Part shown: piece after piece, positions 1 through 6,985 of the stretch
How the letters are laid out: the number at the start of each line of letters is the position of its first letter
How positions within the stretch are numbered: position 1 is the first letter of the stretch
NCBI GenBank assembly: GCA_031276415.1
Contig: JAISNF010000018.1
Coordinates: 1-8,460, forward strand
Reading direction: 5' to 3'
DNA: 8,460 nt
Origin: Planctomycetaceae bacterium
Lineage (GTDB): Bacteria > Planctomycetota > Planctomycetia > Pirellulales > Thermoguttaceae
Made by a program: the position numbers and the translations under genes
Notes under the pieces: generated by a model
Seen by the model: only the letters and a program-made list of their open reading frames with translations
Told to the model about the DNA's origin: nothing
Database searches by the model: none

Positions 1-441
1 ACAATGTCTTGGTGGGAAGATGGAACCAGTAACCAACTCCTTGTTGGAGAAAAACATATTCCTCCATACGCATTAGGAAAATGTGACGGAGATGGTACTT
101 CCTCAACGGGTCCTTCCACTGGCACTGCGGGACGGCGTTCGGACTGTTCCTATTTAACTGTTCATGGTTGGAAATCTGTTGGTTCGGCTCGATCTTTTAG
201 AGATAACGCGACAGCATTTCCTCTTTCTCCAATGAATTATGGTACAACCGCAACAGATGGTTCGTCAACTGAAGCATTTTCCGGCGCATTTCAATTTGGT
301 TTTGGAAGTTATCATCCGGGTGTTTGTCCATTCCTGATTGGTGATGGTTCAACACGAGTTCTTTCCGTCACAACACCAGTGGAAAGCATCCTTTATCGCC
401 TTGCAGAAGTCAACGATGGGTTGCCAGTAACATTACCATAG
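1..441 (+). CDS. DUF1559 / H-x9-DG protein, C-terminal part (5' end outside window)
   Basis: The frame is open from the first base and ends at TAG 439-441, so this is the tail of a longer gene; the internal ATG at position 4 is not the true start. Counting from that ATG, DGTSN at residues 6-10 followed by LLVGEKHIP is the conserved core of DUF1559 (SBP_bac_10-like) proteins. H104, nine residues, then D114-G115 (HPGVCPFLIGDG) is the H-x9-DG signature of prepilin-processing-associated proteins. The ending, with SVTTP and then NDGLPVTLP, is also typical. Complete members usually have about 300-350 residues and begin with a type IV pilin-like N-methylation helix, so they are expected at the cell surface or in a pseudopilus. 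That end is not visible here, and the family's exact role is unknown. Planctomycetes carry tens to hundreds of paralogues. No Sec or arginine link is implied by its position. Confidence 0.93.
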   Translation, partial: TMSWWEDGTSNQLLVGEKHIPPYALGKCDGDGTSSTGPSTGTAGRRSDCSYLTVHGWKSVGSARSFRDNATAFPLSPMNYGTTATDGSSTEAFSGAFQFGFGSYHPGVCPFLIGDGSTRVLSVTTPVESILYRLAEVNDGLPVTLP

Positions 442-508
442 GAAAATAACATCAACCGTTGCGGCGGTGGGCGAAAACCCTTCGGCGAAACCGCCGCCTA
501 CCTGATGA
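441..508 (+). repeat. Diverged intergenic repeat, copy A
   Basis: Three blocks occur here in the same order as in the stretch at 588-650: ATCAACCG (451-458), TTCGGCGAA (481-489) and CGCCTACC (495-502). The last two start 14 bases apart in both copies; the first interval differs by 13 bases. Copy A also folds on itself: GCGGCGGT (461-468) pairs with ACCGCCGC (490-497), with GGG/CCC (469-471/478-480) inside the loop. The shared order and spacing suggest a common origin. Confidence 0.55.
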
Positions 509-527
509 TTACGAATTCAAAAGGTAG

Positions 528-550
528 CCAATGTTTCGCCGAAACATTGG
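528..550. repeat. Perfect inverted repeat (strong hairpin)
   Basis: CCAATGTTT (528-536) and AAACATTGG (542-550) are exact reverse complements around the five bases CGCCG; the symmetry continues inward to a single central base. The centre (535-543) reads TTCGCCGAA, which is the opposite-strand form of the TTCGGCGAA 9-mer in the flanking repeat copies. No T-run follows on either side. Confidence 0.75.
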
Positions 551-584
551 TCGGCGTACTCGCCGACAGTGAACCCTGTTGTCG
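551..584. repeat. Two overlapping inverted repeats
   Basis: TCGGCG (551-556) pairs with CGCCGA (561-566) around TACT. The alternative CCGACA (562-567) pairs with TGTCGG (579-584). The two share bases 562-566, so they cannot form together, giving two mutually exclusive folds directly after the hairpin at 528-550. No function can be assigned. Confidence 0.5.
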
Positions 585-587
585 GAC

Positions 588-650
588 GGAAATGAAAACA
601 ATATCAACCGGCGCAATCTTTCGGCGAAGGAATCGCCTACCAGGGGAACA
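588..650 (+). repeat. Diverged intergenic repeat, copy B
   Basis: Partner of the repeat at 441-508, with ATCAACCG (603-610), TTCGGCGAA (620-628) and CGCCTACC (634-641) in the same order. It is shorter than copy A because of a 13-base difference before the 9-mer and lacks copy A's long GC-rich stem, keeping only a short GGCG/CGCC pairing (623-626/634-637). Confidence 0.5.
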
Positions 651-658
651 TGTGTAAA

Positions 659-670
659 ACCTTATAAGGT
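659..670. repeat. 12-bp perfect palindrome
   Basis: ACCTTATAAGGT is its own reverse complement. It lies inside the hairpin-rich gap and is followed by another short inverted repeat, TTGCC/GGCAA, at about 679-694. A protein-binding site is possible, but it is far from any start codon and no promoter is evident next to it. Confidence 0.5.
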
Positions 671-741
671 ACCACACCTTGCCTTAAAGGGCAAACTCTT
701 CACCTGCGTTGGAGCATCAACAACGCTTGCGTTAGTGTTGT

Positions 742-759
742 ACGGACGTAGGCGTCCGT
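742..759. repeat. Hairpin, 7-bp stem with TAGG loop
   Basis: ACGGACG (742-748) pairs perfectly with CGTCCGT (753-759) around TAGG. It is the last and GC-richest stem of the cluster and lies about 90 bp beyond the argH stop in argH's direction of transcription, about 300 bp beyond the DUF1559 stop. No U-tract follows on either strand, so a terminator role is only a possibility. Confidence 0.5.
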
Positions 760-845
760 GTTGTTCCTGAATAAAACCTCATTTTCACCCAATTTTCCTA
801 ATGAAACAACGAAAACATCAATAAATTTTATGGTGTGATTGGTAA

Positions 846-2333
846 CTATCTTAATTCACGATACGCCCGATCAATTTTCTTTTTCCAGAAGTCAATCTGC
901 AAACGAACCTGATTCGGAGCAGTTGAGCCGTAACTCTTCATCGCCGCAACCGCATTCGCCGCCCCCAAAATGGAAAAAATATTGTAGTCAAATCCCTCGT
1001 AAATTTCGTGAAATTCTTTGAGCGGTAACTTCACAAGCGGCACATCACGCTCCATCGCAAGACGAACAAGACGACCAACAATCTCATGCGCCGTTCGTTG
1101 CGGAACTCCTTGCAAAATCAGATATTCCATCAAAATTGTCGCATCAAGATACCCGCGATCAAGACGACCAACAATACTTTCCCGATTGAGTACCGCTCCT
1201 TCAACCAACGGCGCCGCTAACATTAACACCGCTTCCATCGTGTCAAAAGAATCAAATATCGGCGGTTTGTCTTCCTGCAAATCACGGTTGTAAGCAAGCG
1301 GCAAACCCTTCGTCAACACAAGAAGCGTTTGGAGATTCCCAACAACACGAGCCGTTTTTCCCCGAATCAGTTCCAAAACATCAGGATTCACCTTCTGCGG
1401 CATAATAGAAGAACCCGTACAAAACGCCTGAGGAAGACGAATAAAATTAAATTCGGAAGTTGACCAAAGTATCCATTCTTCCGCCAAGGTACTCAAATGT
1501 ATCGCAATCTCAACAAGACAAAACGCCGTCTCCAACACAAAATCGCGATCACTGGAAACATCAAGACTGTTCGCCGCAATCTGTTCAAAACCAAGATATT
1601 CCGCCGTTTTCGTCCGGTCAATCGGAATACTCGTTCCCGCAAGAGCCGCCGCTCCCAATCCGAGAATATTCACACGTGATCGACAATCATGAAGACGTTG
1701 ACGATCCCGCTCAAATTTTTCACAATAAGCCAGCCAAATATGGGACGCAATCACCGGTTGGGCGCGTTGCATGTGAGTGTAGCCGGGCAAAATAACATCG
1801 AAATCGTCATCACAACGCCCCACAAACGCCGCTTGAAGATCAACCAACCGCCGATCAATCCGGTCAATCGCCTCGCGAATCCAAAGCCGAAGATCCGTAA
1901 CAACCTGATCATTCCGGCTTCGCGCTGTATGCAGTTTACGCCCGACATCGCCGATCATTTCAATCAAGGCGTGTTCAATATGCATGTGAATATCTTCAAA
2001 TTCGATATTGAACGGGAATTTGTTTTCTTCGATTCGCCGCCGGATTTCGAGTAACCCTTCTTCGATCTGATGAAATTCCTCTTCGCTAAGAATTTCAATA
2101 TCACGAAGCATTTGAGCATGAGCAATCGAGCCGCGAATATCCACCGCATAAAGACGACGATCAATACTTATACTTTCGGTAAACAGTTCAACACGCCGAT
2201 CCGTCCCTTCCGTGAAAACACCACTCCACGCTTTTGTCTTTTGAGAGGAAGAACCGGAATTGGAAGAACCGGAAGAACCAACTGATTGGGAACCGGCAGA
2301 CTGAGAATGTTTGTTTTTTTGAGGAGAGGACAT
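846..2333 (-). CDS. argH: Argininosuccinate lyase
   Basis: ArgH is the last enzyme of arginine biosynthesis, splitting argininosuccinate into arginine and fumarate as a cytoplasmic homotetramer of the fumarase/aspartase superfamily. The superfamily's three conserved regions are intact: HTARSRNDQV (135-144), GYTHMQRAQP (184-193, with H187 at the catalytic histidine position) and GSSIMPQKVNPD (307-318, with the catalytic serine at about 308). The last motif has V315 where most ArgH proteins have a second lysine (QKKNPD). The usual ArgH N-terminus, WSGxFTEGTD, begins at W36, so the protein carries about 33 extra residues rich in Ser and Gly. No in-frame ATG, GTG or TTG lies between M1 and W36, and a TGA lies three codons upstream, so the start is fixed. 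I see no Shine-Dalgarno site. The gene stands alone rather than in an arg operon. Confidence 0.97.
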   Translation of the reverse strand: MSSPQKNKHSQSAGSQSVGSSGSSNSGSSSQKTKAWSGVFTEGTDRRVELFTESISIDRRLYAVDIRGSIAHAQMLRDIEILSEEEFHQIEEGLLEIRRRIEENKFPFNIEFEDIHMHIEHALIEMIGDVGRKLHTARSRNDQVVTDLRLWIREAIDRIDRRLVDLQAAFVGRCDDDFDVILPGYTHMQRAQPVIASHIWLAYCEKFERDRQRLHDCRSRVNILGLGAAALAGTSIPIDRTKTAEYLGFEQIAANSLDVSSDRDFVLETAFCLVEIAIHLSTLAEEWILWSTSEFNFIRLPQAFCTGSSIMPQKVNPDVLELIRGKTARVVGNLQTLLVLTKGLPLAYNRDLQEDKPPIFDSFDTMEAVLMLAAPLVEGAVLNRESIVGRLDRGYLDATILMEYLILQGVPQRTAHEIVGRLVRLAMERDVPLVKLPLKEFHEIYEGFDYNIFSILGAANAVAAMKSYGSTAPNQVRLQIDFWKKKIDRAYRELR

Positions 2334-2437
2334 AAAACAGAATCACTTTTGTATTTTTTGTATTGTTAATAATATATCCCAAAACCGTTTGTGAGCGTCT
2401 TCAATTTTATAAAATCAGGTTATTTACCCAAGCAAAA

Positions 2438-2589
2438 AACGTAATATTCAGCGGTTTTTAATAATTCAAAAAGTAAACGATGTATCACCGAAATGTTATA
2501 ATTACGAAATTACGATGACCGAACATTTTAATTGATATTAAATAATGCCGCAAGCGGGTGACAACCATAGCATCGCGGTAATAATTCCG
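2438..2589. repeat. ~150-bp direct repeat, copy 1
   Basis: This 152-bp stretch recurs in the same orientation at 6986-7132. The two differ by three substitutions (C/T in GTAAAYGATG, A/G in TTATRATT, G/T in GCGGGKKAC at its second K-type position) and by TCGCG at 2573-2577, which is absent from copy 2. Similarity stops abruptly at both ends. Internally AAATGTT (2491-2497) is mirrored by AACATTT (2522-2528), TAATAT (2442-2447) by ATATTA (2535-2540), and CCGC-AA-GCGG forms a short stem. There is no open reading frame of note. Copy 1 lies between the argH start and the stop of the large minus-strand gene. The near identity of two non-coding copies 4.5 kb apart implies recent duplication, gene conversion or strong constraint. 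Confidence 0.93.
2535..2564 (-). promoter_or_regulatory. Candidate promoter within repeat copy 1, facing argH
   Basis: Read on the minus strand, TTGTCA (2564-2559) is one mismatch from the sigma-70 -35 consensus and stands 18 bases before TAATAT (2540-2535), a 4/6 match to the -10. Transcription from here would run towards argH with a leader of roughly 190 nt. The equivalent bases in copy 2 face the decapeptide-repeat gene. AT-rich DNA yields such matches by chance, so this is a weak call. Confidence 0.3.
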
Positions 2590-2593
2590 TCTT

Positions 2594-2622
2594 GCGAAAT
2601 TAACTATTTTGAGTTATTTCGC
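2594..2622 (-). terminator. Hairpin over the stop codon of the large TPR-like gene
   Basis: GCGAAATTAACT (2594-2605) pairs with AGTTATTTCGC (2612-2622) around ATTTTG: eleven base pairs with one bulged base. The stem contains the TAG stop (2604-2606) and the last codons of the minus-strand gene. In the direction of transcription the following bases (AAGACGG) contain no U-run, so it is not a textbook intrinsic terminator; it could act as a 3'-end stabiliser or pause site. Confidence 0.4.
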
Positions 2623-5600
2623 GGTGTTTCTTTTCTTATAGCGTAAATTATGAGAATCAATAGTAAAGCAGCACAAGCCGTAATAATTGCCGCATAGCGA
2701 ATCAAGTTAAACCAACCGGAAATAGAATCTCCGTTTTGCGGTACGATCATGTTTTGATCTTGAACAGCGGTTGTTTGCGTTTGTTCCGCAACAGCAGGAA
2801 ATAACGGCTCTATAACAGGAATATCAGCAACCTTTCTCATTTCAATTCGGACACAGTTGGAATCGGCGTCCGGTGTCATATTTTTCGGTTCTTCGTTGGG
2901 ATTGAGCGAAATAACAAGAACCATGCTGCCATTGTGAAACGAAGCAAGAGCCGGAAGCCGTGAATCATTGCCGACTCCCAGATGAACCGGATACAAACCA
3001 TCATTACGGCGGTTTTGCAAACTTGTATCGTAATTTCCGTCATGAGCAATACCTGTATCACCCCATTGAAAATCGTCCTTGTCACCTTCTTTGGGAATCC
3101 GCCAATAAACAACCGAGGTTTTTTCGGCATCCGTTTCATCCGCAACAGCATGACCCCGAAACAGAATTTTCGTCACTCGATACCAGCCCGGTACCAACGG
3201 TACCGTTTTACCAAAATCCGTAGCCGGAATGAACTTTTCAGCAGGCGGTCTCGCAAGAATAGAAGCAGATGGCGAATCCGAATAATCACGAAAAAGTTGC
3301 CGGCAAAAAACATCGGCACTTGTGTGCGAAAGATTGGTCTTGCGAACCTTCGGATCGGTTTGAGACCACTTGACATATTCTTCATCCGTTAAACCATTTT
3401 TTCGCAACTCTTTTACAGCAAGACTGCGGATATAACAATCAAACCTAACCCGAAAACCAAGTACCCGCCGGTAATAATCCATTGCCTGTTCTTTTTCACC
3501 GCACATGTCTTTATAACGGGCAATCGCAAAACATAAAAATGCAGCAGGATTGTAAGATTGTAAATCATCAACAAAAGCCGTCCGAATCATAAAATCAATT
3601 TCGTCATTCCGCAAAGAAGAACCCTTTTTTTGTGTGTTTTGATCCGCTTCGAAAAGCGCTGCAAGCGTTCGTGAATAATAGTCAACATGTTTTCTTTGTT
3701 TCAGTTTCGGCAAGACATTCCTCTGGGCAGCAACAAAAGGATCGTTTTTATCACACAAAAACCAAAGTTCACGGAGATAGAGCAGAAGGCGGTCAGATTG
3801 TTTTCGGTCATTTTTTTTCATTGAGTCAAGCCATGCAATCATTCCAAGATAACCGTTACCGTCACGAAGAAATTCATCCGTCAATGGGTCTGTTCCCAGC
3901 GGTTCAGGAAACGGAATATCCATACAATAACAAGGAAAAATAACCTCTTTATTTGTAATGATATTTTTCATCAAGGTTTCCGTATCTATTGGATGAGCCG
4001 ACTTGTACCGAGTGTAACGGTTAATAATTTCATCGGTGATTTCCTTCAGTCCCGAATGATTGGTCCGGTACAGGAACCCCCAAAGTTCACCGTACCGATT
4101 CTCTGGATAGGACTGTAAATCCGCACGAAATAGTTTTTCGGCATCGTTGAAATGACCGGTAATCTCTTTGTATTGAGCCATTCCGGTAAGTCCCCAACTG
4201 GAATGCGTTTGCATTGCCGGAACAAAATAAGATTCCGCTTCTTTGATTTTTCCTTCCTGCAATAGAATAAAACCGATTTTTTGCAGAATACGGTACTGTT
4301 GTAACGATTCATTGGATTCCTTTGTTTCCAGATATTTTTTTAAGATATCAACCGCTTTTTCCGGTTCGTTACGGGCAAGATAGATATTCACCAAACTCTC
4401 CTGAATATATTCAGTCAATTTATTAGCATAATCATCTTTAATCAGATCAATAATTTTATCGGCAAGTTGTTTTTTCTGATAAAATTCGGCAAGTGAACTG
4501 TTCACCCCGGGGAAACTGCCGAATTCCTTTTGAACAGACGCAGCAAAATCTTCTGTTATGTTTTTACCGCGAACAAGATTGACAGACGCAGCATAAGGAT
4601 TTTTCGGACAAAGACGATACAAAATATCAACCGCGAAATAATATATTCCGTTACCCGCTTCAGACCGTGCGCTGTTATGATATAACAACATATCACGGAT
4701 ATTTTCCCGATCAGCAAACAAATGGGTAATATAATAAGGCGAATAGATTCGTCCATGAAAATCGGTATCAAAAAAAGGAGTCTGAAAACCGATACTCCTT
4801 TGTGAAAAAAGATTGTAGGGAATTATTTTGGTTGTCAACCGATGCCAAAAAGGTGTTCCCAAGCCCCGATCCCGACAGGCAAGACCAAGAAATTCAACAT
4901 CGGGATGATTTTCAATTACAGGCATTGCCGGCATAATATATTCTTCCGCATTACCGTTGTGCCCCTTCAATCCGTAAGCAAGTTTTGCAACACAATGAAA
5001 TTCATTGTCTTTCAGAATATGTGAAAGCATTGCCAATGACGGTTCGGAATATTTCTGCTCTGATGTTTCCGCTGCCGTTTTTTCAGACAACATTTTCAGG
5101 AAAACCGCCAGATCACGGTAATACTGTTCAAGCGGAAAATTGTACGAAGCCGATGCGTTTCCGCCGAGCAAACCGGAAATCCAATTGTTACCTGAAGGTT
5201 TTTTAACGGTTGTTTGAAGTGCTTTTACCGCTTCAATTATCTCTTCGGGAAGTGCCGTCATTTTTCGAACAGCAGGAGCAATCCGGCGTGCCAGATGTTC
5301 ATGGAACAGAGAACTGTCCGGTGCGTAAATCATATCGAAATTATTGATGTCAAAAATTCCCAGATACAAACGCGAACAATCCGGTAAATCCGCAATAATC
5401 GTTTTACCATAAGGACGTGCCATAGTTACTTTTTCGTTTGCGTAATCAAGCAGAAAAAAGTACAATAATTTTCCCAACGGTTGTTCCGTTTTCGGGTCAG
5501 CGGTTTCGATTTGTTTTTCGAGACCTTTGAAATCAAATTCGGCGTAACATTTTGCAAAACTAATCCAGACATTCTTTTTTTGTTCCGTAGTATTTTGTTT

Positions 5601-6437
5601 TTGTTCAGAGATTTTACTAAAATCCTGACGGGCGAGACGATGAAAATTGTTGAGCGACCAGGCAGCGGCGCGGAGTGAAATCCATTCCGGTGTTTCCCCA
5701 TATTGGGCAATTGCGCGTTGGGCATAAAGCATTGCCCGTGCCTGAAAAACCCGATGCGTATCGAGCGGTGCAATATTGGTGAACATTTGTAATTGTGTAT
5801 AACCGCGAACCAAAAAGGTTAGAAGTTCCGGTGTTTCACCGGTTTGACGAATAAGCCGATGTGTTCGCCGTACTGCCTCAAACTGCGGAATTAACGCCCA
5901 TTCGCAGAGTAATTTTTCGATTTCTTTACACTCTTCCTTAGTACGATCCTCTCTGGTACGATCTTCTTTGGTATGTTCTTCATCAGAAAGATTGTTTTCT
6001 GTTCTGATATTTTCGTTTTTTTTAACACCGTGTTTTTTTAGTTCCGCCGAAAAATTATTGCGTGAACGTTTTTCGAGTTCAACGAGAAATTGCAAATGAT
6101 CGGTGTACGGAATACCGGTATCGGGAAACTTACCGATGTCATCAATCTTCACCGCTTCGTTTGGGGCGGACTCGCCCATAAATTCGTCAAATGTATTGAC
6201 ACCCAATTCGTCTCGTGCGGCAATGAGCAAGGCTTGACGTTGAAGTTGCAACAGAAACGCCGAACCCAACAATTGATCTTTTGTCAAATTGATTTCCGCA
6301 GGTTGTTGATCGCGTCCCCAAATCGGAAAACCAAGCCAAACCGATGATTTTGTTTCATCCGATTGTAATAACGGAACAACAGAAAAAAATACATAAACTA
6401 TAATCAGAGAAATTCGGATATTCATGGACAATAACAT
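2604..6437 (-). CDS. Very large secreted, C-terminally anchored TPR-like protein, function unknown
   Basis: This gene encodes 1277 residues that I cannot place in a named family. Residues 5-26 form a hydrophobic signal peptide (ISLIIVYVFF core), and residues 1246-1267 form one transmembrane helix followed by a short basic tail (IRKETPRNNSK). Most of the protein should therefore be extracytoplasmic, held by its C-terminal helix. Between them are mostly alpha-helical, TPR-like segments: about 676-704 (with AVDILKKYLE), 713-745 (LLQEGKIKEAESYF), 748-780 (GHFNDAEKLFRADLQSYPEN) and 962-993 (EKEQAMDYYRRVLGF). Residues 140-175 are highly charged. A beta-rich section near 1080-1180 (LVPGWYRVTK to LVISLNP) precedes a spacer and the membrane helix. 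GAAAGG stands four bases before the first ATG, supporting that start over the ATG four codons later. The decapeptide-repeat gene lies 81 bp upstream in the same direction, so co-transcription is likely. A scaffold or protein-interaction role is inference only. Confidence 0.88.
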   Translation of the reverse strand: MLLSMNIRISLIIVYVFFSVVPLLQSDETKSSVWLGFPIWGRDQQPAEINLTKDQLLGSAFLLQLQRQALLIAARDELGVNTFDEFMGESAPNEAVKIDDIGKFPDTGIPYTDHLQFLVELEKRSRNNFSAELKKHGVKKNENIRTENNLSDEEHTKEDRTREDRTKEECKEIEKLLCEWALIPQFEAVRRTHRLIRQTGETPELLTFLVRGYTQLQMFTNIAPLDTHRVFQARAMLYAQRAIAQYGETPEWISLRAAAWSLNNFHRLARQDFSKISEQKQNTTEQKKNVWISFAKCYAEFDFKGLEKQIETADPKTEQPLGKLLYFFLLDYANEKVTMARPYGKTIIADLPDCSRLYLGIFDINNFDMIYAPDSSLFHEHLARRIAPAVRKMTALPEEIIEAVKALQTTVKKPSGNNWISGLLGGNASASYNFPLEQYYRDLAVFLKMLSEKTAAETSEQKYSEPSLAMLSHILKDNEFHCVAKLAYGLKGHNGNAEEYIMPAMPVIENHPDVEFLGLACRDRGLGTPFWHRLTTKIIPYNLFSQRSIGFQTPFFDTDFHGRIYSPYYITHLFADRENIRDMLLYHNSARSEAGNGIYYFAVDILYRLCPKNPYAASVNLVRGKNITEDFAASVQKEFGSFPGVNSSLAEFYQKKQLADKIIDLIKDDYANKLTEYIQESLVNIYLARNEPEKAVDILKKYLETKESNESLQQYRILQKIGFILLQEGKIKEAESYFVPAMQTHSSWGLTGMAQYKEITGHFNDAEKLFRADLQSYPENRYGELWGFLYRTNHSGLKEITDEIINRYTRYKSAHPIDTETLMKNIITNKEVIFPCYCMDIPFPEPLGTDPLTDEFLRDGNGYLGMIAWLDSMKKNDRKQSDRLLLYLRELWFLCDKNDPFVAAQRNVLPKLKQRKHVDYYSRTLAALFEADQNTQKKGSSLRNDEIDFMIRTAFVDDLQSYNPAAFLCFAIARYKDMCGEKEQAMDYYRRVLGFRVRFDCYIRSLAVKELRKNGLTDEEYVKWSQTDPKVRKTNLSHTSADVFCRQLFRDYSDSPSASILARPPAEKFIPATDFGKTVPLVPGWYRVTKILFRGHAVADETDAEKTSVVYWRIPKEGDKDDFQWGDTGIAHDGNYDTSLQNRRNDGLYPVHLGVGNDSRLPALASFHNGSMVLVISLNPNEEPKNMTPDADSNCVRIEMRKVADIPVIEPLFPAVAEQTQTTAVQDQNMIVPQNGDSISGWFNLIRYAAIITACAALLLILIIYAIRKETPRNNSK
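5928..5972 (-). repeat. Three 15-bp tandem repeats inside the TPR-like gene
   Basis: Three in-frame 15-bp units encode TKEDR-TREDR-TKEEC (residues 156-170), with a partial match (EEH) just before them. The third unit is the most diverged at the base level. The array adds charge to what is probably an exposed linker; such repeats often vary in copy number between strains. Confidence 0.75.
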
Positions 6438-6441
6438 TTAA

Positions 6442-6447
6442 CCTTTC
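6442..6447 (-). promoter_or_regulatory. Ribosome binding site choosing the start of the TPR-like gene
   Basis: On the minus strand GAAAGG lies four bases before the ATG at 6437-6435. It is 16 bases from the next in-frame ATG (6425-6423), too far to serve it. It is the only reasonable Shine-Dalgarno sequence I find in the window; argH, yajC and the decapeptide-repeat gene lack one. Confidence 0.5.
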
Positions 6448-6518
6448 GTCGCCTAAGATTTTTACAACCATTAACACGAATAAACATAATACGATTTAGC
6501 CGTACCCTAAAAAAATTC

Positions 6519-6977
6519 TTAAAAAAACAACTGCTTCAGGACTTCGAAAATGAAGAACTTATTAATATAAACACCATGAGTTTCACCTCCAAAGGCATAA
6601 TATCCTATTGCTGCTCCTCCGATTGATACAATCCCCAAAGCACCGCCACCAATTGCAATGGGAGCGATTGCACCTCCGCCTATTGCAACCAGCATTGCAA
6701 TTGCCAGTCCTCCCAATGCGACCAATCCTGTTGCCAGCCCGCCTAACGCTATTATTCCAATAGCAACACCTCCGATTGCTACAAATCCGCGGGCAATACC
6801 TCCAATTGCTAACCAACCTGTAGCAATATCACCAATCGCAATTATTCCTTTAGCATGACCGCGTATTTCTTTATTTTCTACATCTGATCCTATCGCTATA
6901 GAAACGAATGGCATTCCTCGCCATGTTTTTGAAGAGTTGTATCGAATCTTTTGTTGGCAATCTATTGAGTTTTTCAT
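6519..6977 (-). CDS. Small Ala/Ile/Gly decapeptide-repeat protein
   Basis: The product has 152 residues. Its first 43 residues are ordinary and include WRGMPFVSIAIG (19-30) and a charged loop. Residues 45-134 are about nine units of ten residues following hydrophobic-hydrophobic-A-I-G-G-x-A-x-G (for example FVAIGGVAIG and IIALGGLATG); one unit carries an extra residue near 96. The end is hydrophobic (VYINKFFIFEVLKQLFF). I recall similar AIGG-rich proteins in planctomycetes and other bacteria, but know no assigned function. Such short-period Gly/Ala/Ile repeats could form a beta-solenoid or pack in the membrane; the sequence does not decide. No Shine-Dalgarno site precedes the ATG at 6977, and M22 (6914) is a possible alternative start. 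An in-frame stop lies inside the adjoining repeat. It is probably the first gene of a two-gene unit with the TPR-like gene. Confidence 0.82.
   Translation of the reverse strand: MKNSIDCQQKIRYNSSKTWRGMPFVSIAIGSDVENKEIRGHAKGIIAIGDIATGWLAIGGIARGFVAIGGVAIGIIALGGLATGLVALGGLAIAMLVAIGGGAIAPIAIGGGALGIVSIGGAAIGYYAFGGETHGVYINKFFIFEVLKQLFF
6576..6845 (-). repeat. 30-bp-period coding repeat (AIGG units)
   Basis: This is the part of the decapeptide-repeat gene coding for residues 45-134. The protein period is ten residues (30 bp) with the Gly-Gly pair nearly invariant, but third codon positions differ freely from unit to unit. Variation at silent sites with a kept protein pattern points to old repeats under selection rather than recent slippage. 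The low-complexity pattern also opens a long reading frame on the opposite strand. Confidence 0.85.
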
Positions 6978-6985
6978 ATTATAAC

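Larger units (their letters stand above)
442..845. other. Non-coding, hairpin-rich intergenic region
   Basis: This 404-bp gap separates the end of the DUF1559 gene from the 3' end of argH, so the two genes converge. I see no credible gene in it. Its left two thirds (about 441-760) are dense in short inverted repeats, listed separately, while the last 80 bases are plain AT-rich sequence. No U-tract follows any of the hairpins, so none is a classic intrinsic terminator, although both convergent genes must end here. The texture resembles a cluster of dispersed extragenic palindromic repeats. Confidence 0.7.

Noticed and set aside
579..770. 63-codon plus-strand reading frame between the DUF1559 gene and argH
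   Set aside because: It lies across the hairpin-rich repeats, has no Shine-Dalgarno site and its product has no domain-like composition; it reads as chance coding over palindromic DNA.
441..770. CRISPR array
   Set aside because: The repeats are few, diverged, unevenly spaced and partly inverted; there is no regular repeat-spacer pattern and no cas gene.
1460..2054. Several plus-strand reading frames of 60-121 codons opposite argH
   Set aside because: ArgH on the minus strand is a complete conserved enzyme over this whole interval; these are antisense shadows.
6658..6858. 66-codon plus-strand frame encoding a Pro/Ala/Ile-rich peptide
   Set aside because: It is the mirror image of the AIGG repeats on the minus strand: GCN-ATN-GGN units read backwards give Pro/Ala/Ile repeats.
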